A stretch of 64,000 bases of DNA, taken from assembly GCA_009773455.1 (NCBI GenBank), contig WSXU01000009.1:62001-126000 (forward strand). Direction: 5' to 3'. Below the pieces are notes generated by a model. It searched no databases and was not told where the DNA came from. It was given only the letters and a program-made list of their open reading frames with translations. The DNA comes from Bacteroidota bacterium (GTDB lineage Bacteria; Bacteroidota; Bacteroidia; Bacteroidales; Lentimicrobiaceae). Below, piece after piece: positions 23,651 to 32,717 of this stretch. A program made the translations under genes and the position numbers. Each line of letters begins with the position of its first letter. Positions within the stretch are counted from its first letter, which is position 1.

Positions 23651-26065
23651 ATGAAATTACGCATTATGCTGGCATTGCTGGCTTTGCTGCCATTTTTATC
23701 AATGGCGCAGTTTACCATCAGGGGTCGTGTGATTGACGCACAAACCGGGGCATCACTTCAGGGTGCTCATCTGAATCTGAATAACCGCCTTGTCAGGGTT
23801 GCCACTGACGAAAAGGGCATGTTCGAAATCACCGGACTGAAACCCGGAGATTTCAGGTTAAAAGTTACCTATATAGGATACCATCCCTGGGAAAGCCTCT
23901 TTAACATTGCAGAAAACAAGACCATGTTGATCTCAATGGAGCAGTCGCCTGTGCTGACTGAAGAGACCATCATTACGGCAACCCGCGCCAGTGACAAAAC
24001 ACCGGTGGCCCACCAGAATCTTTCCGCTGAAGAAATAAACCGTAACAATCAGGGCCGGGATATACCGTTCCTGCTGGAGCAGATGCCGGCTACTGTAGTC
24101 ACTTCTGACGCAGGATCGGGCGTGGGTTATACCGGATTCCGAATCCGGGGAACCGACATGAACCGCATCAACATCACCGTGAACGGAATCCCGCTGAACG
24201 ATGCCGAATCGCACAGTGTGTTCTGGGTAAATATGCCCGACTTCGCCTCCTCGGTCGGCAGCCTGCAGGTTCAACGGGGTGTCGGCACCTCCACCAACGG
24301 AGCTGCTGCTTTCGGGGCAAGCATCAATCTTCAGACCTCTGCTCCTTCGCGGGAAGCCTATGCTACAATAACCAATGCAGCCGGTACATTTAACACTTGG
24401 AAACATACCTTCTCGGCGGGAACCGGACTGATCAAAGGCAAATGGGCTGCCGATGCACGCCTGTCGAAACTCAGCTCTGACGGTTTCATCGACAGGGCTG
24501 CTTCAGATCTCAAATCATTCTATATTTCTGGTGGATATTATGGCAATACTACCATTGCCAAAGTAAATGTGTTCTCCGGGAAAGAGGTCACATACCAGGC
24601 CTGGGACGGTGTCCCTTCCGATATTCTGAAAACCGACCGCACCTATAATGGGATTGGCAGTTATACCGATCCCGATGGAAATCAGAGATTTTATGAGAAT
24701 GAAACAGACAACTATCAGCAGGACCACTACCAGCTCATGCTTTCGCAGCGTCTGGCCAGCCATCTGACAGGTAACCTGGCACTTCATTACACCAGGGGAT
24801 ATGGCTATTACGAACAATATAAAGATGGTGAATATCTTGAAGATTACCTGATCGGACCGGTAAGTATCCCCGGAAACGATTCACTCACCATCACCCAAAG
24901 CGACCTGATCCGCCGCAAACTACTTGACAATAATTTTTATGGGTTTACCTGGTCGCTGAATTATGAGCGTAACAAACTCAACCTGATGGCCGGTGGTTCA
25001 GGCAACCGCTACGACGGTTTGCATTTCGGCGAAGTAATCTGGGCTGAATTCGCCCAGACTGCAGGGTACAGACATCGCTGGTACGAAGGGACCGGTGATA
25101 AACGGGACCTGAATCTGTATGCCAAAGCACTTTATGAGGCCGGCAGGAAACTGAGTCTCTACGCCGATCTGCAAATCAGAAGCATCAGTTACAGATTGAC
25201 CGGGAGGGACGATGACCAGCGCGATATTTCAGGGAATCACGACTTCCTGTTCTTCAATCCGAAAGCGGGGATATATTATGCAATTGATCCCGCCAACAGT
25301 GTTTACCTCAGTTTTGCTATTGCCAACCGTGAACCTAACCGCGACAATTACACCGACGCCGACCCGGGTAAACCAGCCCCGGTTGCTGAAACATTGTTCG
25401 ATTATGAAGCAGGTTATCAATACAGCAACGAATGGCTGAAAGCCACTGCCAACATCTATCATATGTATTACCGCAACCAGCTGGTGCTGACCGGAGCGAT
25501 TAACGATGTGGGCGCAGCCATAATGACAAATGTACCGGCATCCTTCCGTTCAGGCCTCGAAATCAGCGGAAAGATCAGCATTTCGGAAAAGGTGAGGTTA
25601 GCGGGTAACTTTACCATCAGCAGAAACAAGATCAGGGATTTTACTGAATTTGTCGACGATTGGGACAACTGGGGCACCCAGGTGGAAAACAAACTCGGGA
25701 ATACCAATCTGGCATTTTCACCTGAAATGGTGTGCGGAGCAGAACTTTCCTGGTCCATTTATAGGGGTGTTGAATTTTTAATGAATTCCAGGTATGTTTC
25801 AAGGCAGTACATCGACAATACCTCCTCCGGCGACCGGGTGCTGGAGCCGTATTTTGTCAGTAACCTCAGGCTGGGCTGGAATATTGAACCGGACTTCATC
25901 CGTGGACTTGAGGTGAGCCTTAATGTCAATAACCTGTTCAACCATGAGTACGAAACGAATGCCTGGGTTTACCGCTACTTCAGCGAAGGCAGCTACGCAA
26001 AGCTGGACGGCTACTTCCCACAGGCAGGGATTAACTTTATGGCCGGGCTGACAGTGAAACTATAA
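23651..26065 (+). CDS. TonB-dependent outer-membrane receptor, probably for thiamine
   Basis: The 804-residue product has a signal peptide (ending LSMAQ, residue ~20), a CarboxypepD_reg-like domain (~22-105: FTIRGRVIDAQTGASLQGAHL), a plug domain (~115-225: RDIPFLLEQMPATVVTSDAG, GTDMNRINITVNGIPLNDAES) and a 22-strand-type barrel ending in INFMAGLTVKL. It sits behind a TPP riboswitch, so it should be expressed when thiamine pyrophosphate is low; thiamine or a relative is the likely substrate. THI-element-linked receptors of this kind are known in Bacteroidota. No thiamine permease or kinase gene is adjacent in this window, so the inner-membrane partner lies elsewhere. Confidence 0.92.
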   Translation: MKLRIMLALLALLPFLSMAQFTIRGRVIDAQTGASLQGAHLNLNNRLVRVATDEKGMFEITGLKPGDFRLKVTYIGYHPWESLFNIAENKTMLISMEQSPVLTEETIITATRASDKTPVAHQNLSAEEINRNNQGRDIPFLLEQMPATVVTSDAGSGVGYTGFRIRGTDMNRINITVNGIPLNDAESHSVFWVNMPDFASSVGSLQVQRGVGTSTNGAAAFGASINLQTSAPSREAYATITNAAGTFNTWKHTFSAGTGLIKGKWAADARLSKLSSDGFIDRAASDLKSFYISGGYYGNTTIAKVNVFSGKEVTYQAWDGVPSDILKTDRTYNGIGSYTDPDGNQRFYENETDNYQQDHYQLMLSQRLASHLTGNLALHYTRGYGYYEQYKDGEYLEDYLIGPVSIPGNDSLTITQSDLIRRKLLDNNFYGFTWSLNYERNKLNLMAGGSGNRYDGLHFGEVIWAEFAQTAGYRHRWYEGTGDKRDLNLYAKALYEAGRKLSLYADLQIRSISYRLTGRDDDQRDISGNHDFLFFNPKAGIYYAIDPANSVYLSFAIANREPNRDNYTDADPGKPAPVAETLFDYEAGYQYSNEWLKATANIYHMYYRNQLVLTGAINDVGAAIMTNVPASFRSGLEISGKISISEKVRLAGNFTISRNKIRDFTEFVDDWDNWGTQVENKLGNTNLAFSPEMVCGAELSWSIYRGVEFLMNSRYVSRQYIDNTSSGDRVLEPYFVSNLRLGWNIEPDFIRGLEVSLNVNNLFNHEYETNAWVYRYFSEGSYAKLDGYFPQAGINFMAGLTVKL

Positions 26066-26107
26066 TATATTTCCTGAAGTAATGAAGGTCTTTCAGTAAA
26101 GCAATTG

Positions 26108-27676
26108 TCAGTAAATGACAACCTTTCTGGTACAGGCTGACCCATTATTCAGGTCGGTTAGTGTGTAAACACCTGCTGACATTTTACTGACGTCTATCCG
26201 GGTATGACCAGAATTTCCGGAAACGTGTAAAACCTCTTTCCCCTCCGAACTCCTTAGAATAAAAGTGTGTTCACCTGCGATGTTTGTTTCAATTTCCATG
26301 TAGTCACAGGCAGGATTCGGATATACTGTGAACTGATCTAGCTGAAAACGGTGAGCGACACCGGTACTCAGACTGGTATTGAATTTTGCCAGAAAGGGAT
26401 AATAGTAAGAGATACCTGTATAGGAACAGGTATCAAATTGAATGGTTCCATTACAGATTCCTGTAATATAGAAATTCCCTTCTTCATCTCCTTCAATGGC
26501 CACCACCTGGTTATACCTGCCAGCCAATCCTGTTTTTGACCAGTCTGGCTGAGCTACAGATGAAATATTCAACAACATTGATTGATTGCTTAAATCTTCG
26601 GTTGATGTAACTACACCATTTCCCCAATCGACTATCCCCCGGGTAGACCCTGCAATTGAAATGGAATTGTCAGGCAAAACACAAATTGGTTTGAATTTGC
26701 CCGAATTTGCATTTCCGGTTAAAACCTGGGGCACCTCGAAACCCCATTGAACCTGACCCTCAGCATTGAATGCCGTTACAAAAAAGTCAGAACCCCACGA
26801 AGGCCCCAGTAAGGTCAGCGTATCAAATATTGCCTCTGTCAACAATGGCCCTGTCCAGATAATCCTGCCAATCTTGTCGACTGTAACTTTACTTTTTGTA
26901 CAGGTTATATCCTCTGCAAACTTTACCCATTGCGGAAAACCCTGCTGATTATACTTTACCAGATACATACTATATGGAAGTGTAGTAGGAAAAGGCACCC
27001 CACCAAAAACACCCTGGGTGTCAGAGCATGAGCCGCATGCATATATGTTACCTTCCGGATCCAACGCAACACCTGAAGCCAATGGCACATCCATCTGCTG
27101 AATGGTTCTGACCACATTGCCATCCGCATCAAATTCAGTAATATTGGATTCCGACCATTCGGAATGTGACAGATAAACATGGCCCTGATAAATGGTAAGA
27201 TCTTCAGGAACTGCATTGGTGAAGAAAGAAGATAAATTGACTGCCCAGTCAATAGTTCCGGTTGAAGAAACCTTAATCAGAAATCCTTCGATGAAGTTAT
27301 TATTGTAGTTTAACTGAGATCCATCCCAGAAATGGAGTGTATTCAATGTTTGGCCGGTTACGTAAAGATTTCCTTCTGAGTCTGTGACCATTCCATTTAA
27401 AGAAGCGCTCCCGGTGATTTCATAATCATGCAGAAGATTGCCGTTGCCGTCATATTGAGCAAGGAACAGGTTTCCCATAGCTTCAATGTAAAACTCAACC
27501 AGGTTCCTTAACCCTCCGTGCCACACTTTCCCACCAGGGGCAGTACAAACATTGTAACTAAGCATGTCAGGATTCATCTCATAATTTGTTTCGTGTCCCC
27601 TGATCCATTCACAGGTCTGGGAGTTTGCTGAATTAAGCAGAAATATGAATAAAATCAGGGTAAAAATCGTTTTCAT
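26108..27676 (-). CDS. Secreted beta-propeller-like protein with type IX secretion sorting domain
   Basis: The 522-residue product has a signal peptide (MKTIFTLILFIFLLNSANSQ), a long repeat region (~40-430) with recurring units such as DSEGNLYVTGQTLN, DPEGNIYACGSC and DEEGNFYITGICN, typical of SBBP/NHL-like propeller repeats, and a C-terminal T9SS type A sorting domain (~440-522: FTVYPNPACDYMEIET, GVYTLTDLNNG, RKVVIY). It is expected to cross the outer membrane by the type IX system and stay on the surface or be released. Cysteines are frequent in the repeats. Function is unknown. It is convergent with the TPP-controlled receptor gene. Confidence 0.9.
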   Translation of the reverse strand: MKTIFTLILFIFLLNSANSQTCEWIRGHETNYEMNPDMLSYNVCTAPGGKVWHGGLRNLVEFYIEAMGNLFLAQYDGNGNLLHDYEITGSASLNGMVTDSEGNLYVTGQTLNTLHFWDGSQLNYNNNFIEGFLIKVSSTGTIDWAVNLSSFFTNAVPEDLTIYQGHVYLSHSEWSESNITEFDADGNVVRTIQQMDVPLASGVALDPEGNIYACGSCSDTQGVFGGVPFPTTLPYSMYLVKYNQQGFPQWVKFAEDITCTKSKVTVDKIGRIIWTGPLLTEAIFDTLTLLGPSWGSDFFVTAFNAEGQVQWGFEVPQVLTGNANSGKFKPICVLPDNSISIAGSTRGIVDWGNGVVTSTEDLSNQSMLLNISSVAQPDWSKTGLAGRYNQVVAIEGDEEGNFYITGICNGTIQFDTCSYTGISYYYPFLAKFNTSLSTGVAHRFQLDQFTVYPNPACDYMEIETNIAGEHTFILRSSEGKEVLHVSGNSGHTRIDVSKMSAGVYTLTDLNNGSACTRKVVIY

Positions 27677-27943
27677 AGCATCCGGGTTTTATAGGAAGAA
27701 ACCAACTCCTGTCATCTGATCGATTGGTAAAAAACAGATTATATATGTAACAATCTATATGTATTTTTGTTGGGATTGAGTAGCATATCAATCAGCTTCA
27801 GCACCAGAATCTCACATCCGGCTTATTGCAAGCAACCAATGCGGGGTTGTCGTTATACTACTTCCCTGGATCCTTATACCTGACCATCAACTAAAGTCCT
27901 GCAAGGTCCAACACAGCCGTAAGCTGACCCCACACCTGCCGGA

Positions 27944-27972
27944 TTGCCGGAATCAAAAAATCCCTACCTTTG
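27944..27972 (+). promoter_or_regulatory. Promoter of smpB
   Basis: TTG (27944-27946) and TACCTTTG (27965-27972) with 18 bases between match the Bacteroidota -33/-7 pattern and precede the smpB start at 27990. The rest of 27677-27989 holds no gene; the minus-strand promoter of the T9SS protein should also lie there. Confidence 0.75.
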
Positions 27973-27989
27973 CATCCCTTTAAACTAAC

Positions 27990-28439
27990 ATGGCTGCAGG
28001 CATCGCAATAAAGAACAAGAGAGCTGGTTTTGAATACTTCCTTACCGAAGAGTTCACTGCCGGAATCATACTTACCGGAACAGAGATAAAGTCGGTTCGT
28101 GAGGGAAAAGCCAACCTCACCGATGCCTTTTGTGCGTTCGAAGGAAACGAGTTGTATGTAAAGAATATGCACATCAGCGAGTATAAATTCGGCACCTATT
28201 CAAACCACGAACCAAAGCGTGACCGGAAATTGCTGCTCAACCGCCGCGAACTCAGGAAAATCCTGACGAAAACCAGCGAAAAAGGTCTTACCATCATCCC
28301 TACCCTACTCTTCATCAATGAAAAGGGGCTGGCTAAGATCAACATCGCCATTGCCAAGGGTAAAAAGCTTTACGACAAGCGCGAAACCCTCAAAACAAAG
28401 GATACCCGTCGTGAAATTGAACGGCACCGGGAAGATTAA
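27990..28439 (+). CDS. smpB: SsrA-binding protein
   Basis: SmpB binds tmRNA and brings it to stalled ribosomes for trans-translation. The 149-residue product has [35 protein letters not shown] at the start, the family hallmark, [13 protein letters not shown], and the C-terminal basic tail [24 protein letters not shown] that enters the mRNA channel. Length is normal. The only ATG that fits lies at 27990, 17 bases after a clear -7 box. It is transcribed alone; tmRNA is not in this window. Confidence 0.96.
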   Translation: MAAGIAIKNKRAGFEYFLTEEFTAGIILTGTEIKSVREGKANLTDAFCAFEGNELYVKNMHISEYKFGTYSNHEPKRDRKLLLNRRELRKILTKTSEKGLTIIPTLLFINEKGLAKINIAIAKGKKLYDKRETLKTKDTRREIERHRED

Positions 28440-28514
28440 AAGCCTGCTAACCAGGTTTCCGGCTTGCCGAAGTAACCCCTCGAATTGTTTTAAAGACTGT
28501 TATCAACAGTGCAA

Positions 28515-28641
28515 CTCCCTACTCATTACTCCCTACTCCTTACTTTTTAGGGACGGGGGATGGGGTCTAAACTCATAACTCAAAGCTCCCTACTCCTTAC
28601 TCCTTACTCCTTACTCCTTACTCCTTACTCCCTACTCCTAA
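28515..28641. repeat. Heptanucleotide tandem repeats, CTCCTTA type, interrupted once
   Basis: CTCCCTA, CTCATTA, CTCCCTA, CTCCTTA, CTTTTTA at 28515-28549 are followed by a G-rich interruption (GGGACGGGGGATGGGGTC), then ten more units from CTCATAA at 28572 to CTCCTAA at 28641, including five exact CTCCTTA. Confidence 0.9.
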
Positions 28642-28679
28642 CACCCTGCATTGGCATCACAAGTTCCAGCTGCGCAGGA

Positions 28680-28711
28680 TTTGTCTGTGACCATCAAATC
28701 CATTATCTTTG
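28680..28711 (+). promoter_or_regulatory. Promoter of the thioredoxin-like gene
   Basis: TTTG (28680-28683) and TATCTTTG (28704-28711) are separated by 20 bases and lie 25 bases before the start codon at 28737, right behind the heptamer array. Confidence 0.7.
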
Positions 28712-28736
28712 ACATCAGATATTAAAACTGACAACC

Positions 28737-29300
28737 ATGCACCTGACAAAACAAGGAATTATAACAATGACTTTGCTTACTCTGCTGATATCGCTCCCGG
28801 ATCTTTTATCTGCCCAGAAAAACACGGAAGAAAAAAAGAAAGGAGAAACCATTAAATGGATGACTTTTGAGGAAGCCCTGATTCAAAACAAGAAGAAACC
28901 GAAAATGATTTTTGTTGATGTATATACCGACTGGTGTGGCTGGTGCAAAAAGATGGATGCTGAAACCTTTACCGATCCTGAAGTGGTGAAATACATCAAT
29001 AAAAAATATTATGCAGTGAAGTTCAATGCCGAACAGAAAGAGCCGGTTACCTTCAAGGAACAGGAATTTGTAAACCCGAATCCCGAAAAGTCAAAATCGA
29101 CTCATAAACTTGCACTGGCCCTGCTGAAAAACGAAAAGCTTTACCCTTCTTATGTCATACTCGACAAGGCAAGCGACTGGATTTACAAAATGAAAGGCTA
29201 TCAGACACCCGATGAACTTATTCCTTTGCTGACCTATTACGGGGACGAACACTACCTGAAAATGAGCTGGTCTGAATATACCGCCCAGCAGTCCAGATAA
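28737..29300 (+). CDS. Exported thioredoxin-fold protein with WCGWC motif
   Basis: The 187-residue product has an N-terminal signal sequence (residues ~1-27, ending LLSAQ) and a thioredoxin-like domain with VDVYTDWCGWCKKMD, where Cys67 and Cys70 form the redox pair. It continues with AETFTDPEVVKYINKKYYAVKFNAE and a LYPSYVILDK strand carrying the cis-proline region. This layout matches the thioredoxin_7/DUF255-like family of periplasmic disulfide reductases. A partner is not evident; the neighbours are smpB and an oxidoreductase gene, not cytochrome c maturation genes. Confidence 0.88.
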   Translation: MHLTKQGIITMTLLTLLISLPDLLSAQKNTEEKKKGETIKWMTFEEALIQNKKKPKMIFVDVYTDWCGWCKKMDAETFTDPEVVKYINKKYYAVKFNAEQKEPVTFKEQEFVNPNPEKSKSTHKLALALLKNEKLYPSYVILDKASDWIYKMKGYQTPDELIPLLTYYGDEHYLKMSWSEYTAQQSR

Positions 29301-29322
29301 AATCGATGCCTTGTTATCCTGC

Positions 29323-29353
29323 AAAAGGATTGGCATTTCGAAATGAACCTTTT
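29323..29353 (+). terminator. Candidate terminator behind the thioredoxin-like gene
   Basis: AAAAGG and CCTTTT flank an inner CATTTCGAAATG palindrome and are followed by TGTTTTC. The stem has internal mismatches, so strength is uncertain. Confidence 0.5.
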
Positions 29354-29519
29354 TGTTTTCATCCCATACTGTGGTGCAAACATGAGGCTATTTTGAGCTA
29401 CAGGAAACTGAATCATTCAATTCCAGAATGCAGTGATGTAGTTATAAGGTAACCTTCTGATACGCATCTGTTAGTTTTGCGAAATTGTTACATCCATTCA
29501 TCCCTTTACAATTGAAGTT

Positions 29520-30521
29520 ATGATCCCGGAAACATACAGGGCCCTGGTGGCAGAAGAAACTGACGGTAACAAAATCAGACCACAGGTCAGGGAAAAGGAA
29601 TTTACTTCACTTCCGGCAGGTGAGGTGCTGATCAGGGTTCATTACTCATCGCTCAATTACAAGGATGCCCTTTCTGCTAATGGAAACCGGGGCATCACCC
29701 GCAATTACCCGCACACTCCCGGAATTGACGCCTGTGGCACCGTGATCTATTCGGCTGAACAATCCGTACACAAGGGAGACCAGGTGCTTGTATGCGGATA
29801 TGACCTTGGCATGAACACTCCCGGCGGATTTGGTCAATACATTCAGGTTCCGGCAGCATGGGTCATGCCCTTGCCCGACGGGCTTGGCTTCAGGGAAAGC
29901 ATGATGCTGGGAACCGCAGGATTTACAGCTGCGCTGGCCATCTTTCAGATGGAACTGAACGGTCAGAAACCAGGGAATGGTCCGGTGCTGGTAACTGGTG
30001 CCGGCGGGGGGCTGGGTAGTCTGGCCATCAATATTCTCGCACAACAGGGATATAAAGTAATTGCAGCGACCGGAAAAACAAGCGAAACCGCCTATTTCAG
30101 CAGGTTAGGAGCAAGTGAAACAGTTTCACGCGAAGATGTGGATGACAAAAGCGGAAAGCTGCTGTTGAGGCCAAGGTGGGCCGGTGCCATCGACACGGTA
30201 GGCGGCAACATCCTTTCCACTGCGATCAGGGCATGCAGCAGACATGGAAACATCGCAGTTTGCGGAAACGCAAATTCACATGAATTTAACACAACTGTCT
30301 ACCCTTTCATTCTGAACGGGGTTAACCTGCTTGGCATCGACTCAGCCACCTGCCCCATGGAACTTCGCAGGCTGGTCTGGGATAAACTTTCCGATGACTG
30401 GCGTCCACCACTACTGAAAGAAATCAGTCGCGAAATCAGTCTCTTGGATTTACCGGAGCACATTGATCTTATGCTGAATGGAAAAATCCGTGGTCGCGTT
30501 TTTGTGAATATGGAAGCCTGA
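29520..30521 (+). CDS. Zinc-independent MDR oxidoreductase, YhdH/YhfP family
   Basis: The 333-residue product is a medium-chain dehydrogenase/reductase: a GroES-like N-domain (LIRVHYSSLNYKDALSANGNRGI, HTPGIDACGTV) and a Rossmann C-domain with GAGGGLGSLAINILAQQGYKVIAATGK, where the NADP(H)-binding glycine-rich turn lies near residue 161. YNYKDAL and CPMELRRLVWDKL are typical of the YhdH/YhfP group, which includes acrylyl-CoA reductase (AcuI). Catalytic zinc ligands are absent. A -7-like TAGTTTTG box lies at 29472-29479. The substrate is not defined by the neighbours. Confidence 0.88.
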   Translation: MIPETYRALVAEETDGNKIRPQVREKEFTSLPAGEVLIRVHYSSLNYKDALSANGNRGITRNYPHTPGIDACGTVIYSAEQSVHKGDQVLVCGYDLGMNTPGGFGQYIQVPAAWVMPLPDGLGFRESMMLGTAGFTAALAIFQMELNGQKPGNGPVLVTGAGGGLGSLAINILAQQGYKVIAATGKTSETAYFSRLGASETVSREDVDDKSGKLLLRPRWAGAIDTVGGNILSTAIRACSRHGNIAVCGNANSHEFNTTVYPFILNGVNLLGIDSATCPMELRRLVWDKLSDDWRPPLLKEISREISLLDLPEHIDLMLNGKIRGRVFVNMEA

Positions 30522-30685
30522 TTGTAATTCCTGATTCAAATGCACTACCCCATAATCTCAGATATCTCAGGCCTTGTTTCCGGAATGATATAATTCCTTC
30601 GTTTCAGTTGCTTTCTTTCTGAAAAAATCTTACCTTGCTCTTTGTTTATCCTGAATTAGGTATCCATCTCTTAATCTCTCCCGCA

Positions 30686-31171
30686 ATGAAAAGAGCACTC
30701 CTGATTTCAATGGTATTGATGCTGGTTTTATCAGCATGTAAACAGGAAGAAAAAACGGTTTGTGATCCTGCAGCCGAAAAGGAAGCCATCAGGCTGGTCC
30801 TTCAGAAATACATCATTGCAAACGAGGCCAGGAACATTTCAATGATCGGGGATTTATGGGCAAACGACACCATGGTACTCAGCCTTGGGACAGACAGGCA
30901 CGACGTATTCAAAGGATTCGAAGCGGTTAAACAAAAATTTACAGAGCAGTTTGAACGATTCGAGAATACTTTTATTTCAGCGCGTGACATTGAGATTTAT
31001 GTACATCCGGAGTGCCGCACAGGATGGTTCTCAGAGGTACTCCAGTATAATTACACGCATGGTGACAAAGCCGTGGAGTACCCCGATCTTCGGTTTACCG
31101 GGTTCCTCGAAAAAAGAGCGGATAAATGGGTCATCTTACAGACCCACCTTTCAGCACCGGCCGACAGATAA
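30686..31171 (+). CDS. Lipoprotein with SnoaL/DUF4440-type (NTF2-like) domain
   Basis: The frame opens at 30635 but the signal sequence begins at the ATG at 30686: MKRALLISMVLMLVLSAC with lipobox Cys18, so I place the start there. The ~143-residue mature part has the NTF2-like pattern: EKEAIRLVLQKYIIANEARNISMIGDLWANDTMVLSLG, then FKGFEAVKQKF and a WVILQTHLSAP closing strand. Such domains often bind or isomerise small hydrophobic molecules, but many have no known activity. It is followed by heptamer repeats. Confidence 0.82.
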   Translation: MKRALLISMVLMLVLSACKQEEKTVCDPAAEKEAIRLVLQKYIIANEARNISMIGDLWANDTMVLSLGTDRHDVFKGFEAVKQKFTEQFERFENTFISARDIEIYVHPECRTGWFSEVLQYNYTHGDKAVEYPDLRFTGFLEKRADKWVILQTHLSAPADR

Positions 31172-31179
31172 GTGAATAA

Positions 31180-31214
31180 CTAACAACTAACAACTAACAG
31201 ATAACAGTTAACAG
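31180..31214. repeat. Heptanucleotide tandem repeat, CTAACAA type
   Basis: Units CTAACAA, CTAACAA, CTAACAG, ATAACAG, TTAACAG follow in register just after the lipoprotein stop. Confidence 0.85.
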
Positions 31215-31412
31215 ATTGTTTGTGTTTTCAGCGAATTGCATTGAGACAGTCACAGCAACCTGGTTCAGATTCCGGATACAAAACACCCTGTTCTGTTGGA
31301 GCTTTGAAAATTCTTTCCTTTTATAGGGATCAGGAAGAAGGGTCAAAACTCCTTACCCGCCATAGGCGGGCAGCCTGCCTGCCCTCTTCCGGCGGGTAAA
31401 CCGCAGGCAGGG

Positions 31413-31461
31413 CTCCTTACTCCTTACTCCTTACTCCTTACTCCTTACTCCTTACTCCTTA
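31413..31461. repeat. Heptanucleotide tandem repeat, seven exact CTCCTTA units
   Basis: Seven CTCCTTA units run without a mismatch. They are preceded (31350-31412) by nested inverted repeats with CCCGCC/GGCGGG and CCTGC/GCAGG arms inserted in the same type of sequence. The whole 31172-31531 stretch has no gene. Confidence 0.9.
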
Positions 31462-31531
31462 CTTTTCCGGGGACGAGGGACGAGGGTCGGGGGGCGAAAT
31501 TCCCTACTCCCTACTCACAAAACATCCCGCC

Positions 31532-31903
31532 TTAATGATTGTGCCCTGAATGATCGGACTGCCTGTCCTCCGGCTTCTTGCAGCAATCTGACAGATTTTT
31601 GTAGGCTGTTGGGTCAGCCTTTACCTCATCGGCATCATAGCCGGCTTCCGATACAGCCCTGCGAATGGCTTCCGGCGTAGTTTTCGCTGGTCTATAAGTA
31701 ACCTTAAGAATTTTTGTTTCAACAACCAGTTCTGATTTCACCACCCCTTTTTCAAAAGCCATGGCTTTTTCAATCGTCTCCTTGCACATGCCGCACTGAG
31801 CGGATGTCTTTATCTCAAGATCGACGGTTTTTGGTGTCTGGGCATTGAGGCTGCATATGACCAGCGCAAAGAAAGCGGTCAGTATAATTTTGTATTTTTT
31901 CAT
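31532..31903 (-). CDS. Exported heavy-metal-associated (HMA) domain protein
   Basis: The 123-residue product has a signal peptide (residues ~1-22, ending LNAQ) and an HMA domain with the metal site SAQCGMCKETIEKAM (Cys37, Cys40), followed by the betaalpha pattern KGVVKSELVVETKILKVTY and TPEAIRRAVSEAGYDADEV. The C-terminal tail has a CC pair and a His-rich end (DHSGHNH) that could bind more metal. Such proteins bind Cu(I) or similar ions in the periplasm. No copper ATPase or regulator is adjacent. Confidence 0.88.
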   Translation of the reverse strand: MKKYKIILTAFFALVICSLNAQTPKTVDLEIKTSAQCGMCKETIEKAMAFEKGVVKSELVVETKILKVTYRPAKTTPEAIRRAVSEAGYDADEVKADPTAYKNLSDCCKKPEDRQSDHSGHNH

Positions 31904-32366
31904 AATTTTCCGTGTTTAATAAAGATTTTATCCGCTTCTTCTGATTCCGGAAGCAGGAATATACGGCTGTAAAATTAGTTGATTTTCCCTTTCCATAAAT
32001 GCAAAGCCTAAATGGCAATGATTTCGTAAATTATAACAGATGCCGGATACACAAAAAGCTCTATTGAAAAACAGGGTTAAATTCTCACAGCCGGATTATT
32101 ATTCCTGATAGTTACCATTGAAAAACAGATTCACATTACCTTCCGAGTGAAATAAATCACCATGAAAGCTTATTATTGTCACCTCCCCTTATTTATTCCA
32201 TCCTAAAAATGCAATACATTTGGCCCCGGTTAATACGTTAAAGGATCAAATTCATTATTTTGATCCATTCTAAATTAAACACACTTTTAACAATTATTTA
32301 AAAACCTATACAACAATTCCTACTTTTGCCACTTCGACAAATGTAGATACCTAAATATCATAAAGC
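31904..32366. promoter_or_regulatory. Intergenic region with nuo operon promoter
   Basis: About 460 AT-rich bases with no gene. A TACTTTTG -7 box lies at 32321-32328, 38 bases before the nuoA start, preceded by a weak TTTA where -33 TTTG would be. No other regulatory site is clear. Confidence 0.55.
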
Positions 32367-32717
32367 ATGGACAGTCAGTCACTTGTGTTGTTTTTCATTG
32401 TTGGAGTTGTGCTGGTTGGAGGAGCATTGCTTTTCTCAACCTTCATTCCGCCAACATCGTCCAATCCGGCAAAATTCGAACCCTATGAGTGTGGAATCGA
32501 AACCATAGGCGGATCATGGTTGCAGTATACGGTAGGTTACTACCTGTTTGCCATCCTTTTCCTGATTTTCGATGTGGAAACAGTCTTTGTTTTCCCCTGG
32601 GCCACCGTTATGGCTGAAACAGGGGTAACTGCCTTTGTCGAAATCGTCATCTTCTTCTTCATTCTGGGACTTGGCCTGCTCTATGGCTGGAAAAAACATG
32701 CACTAAAATGGGAATAA
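32367..32717 (+). CDS. nuoA: NADH-quinone oxidoreductase-type subunit A
   Basis: NuoA is a small membrane subunit at the junction of the peripheral and membrane arms of complex I. The 116-residue product has three membrane helices and the conserved loop [13 protein letters not shown], with the conserved cysteine, followed by [21 protein letters not shown]. Its last bases overlap nuoB (start 32708) by ten bases. It opens an eleven-gene operon. Confidence 0.95.
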   Translation: MDSQSLVLFFIVGVVLVGGALLFSTFIPPTSSNPAKFEPYECGIETIGGSWLQYTVGYYLFAILFLIFDVETVFVFPWATVMAETGVTAFVEIVIFFFILGLGLLYGWKKHALKWE

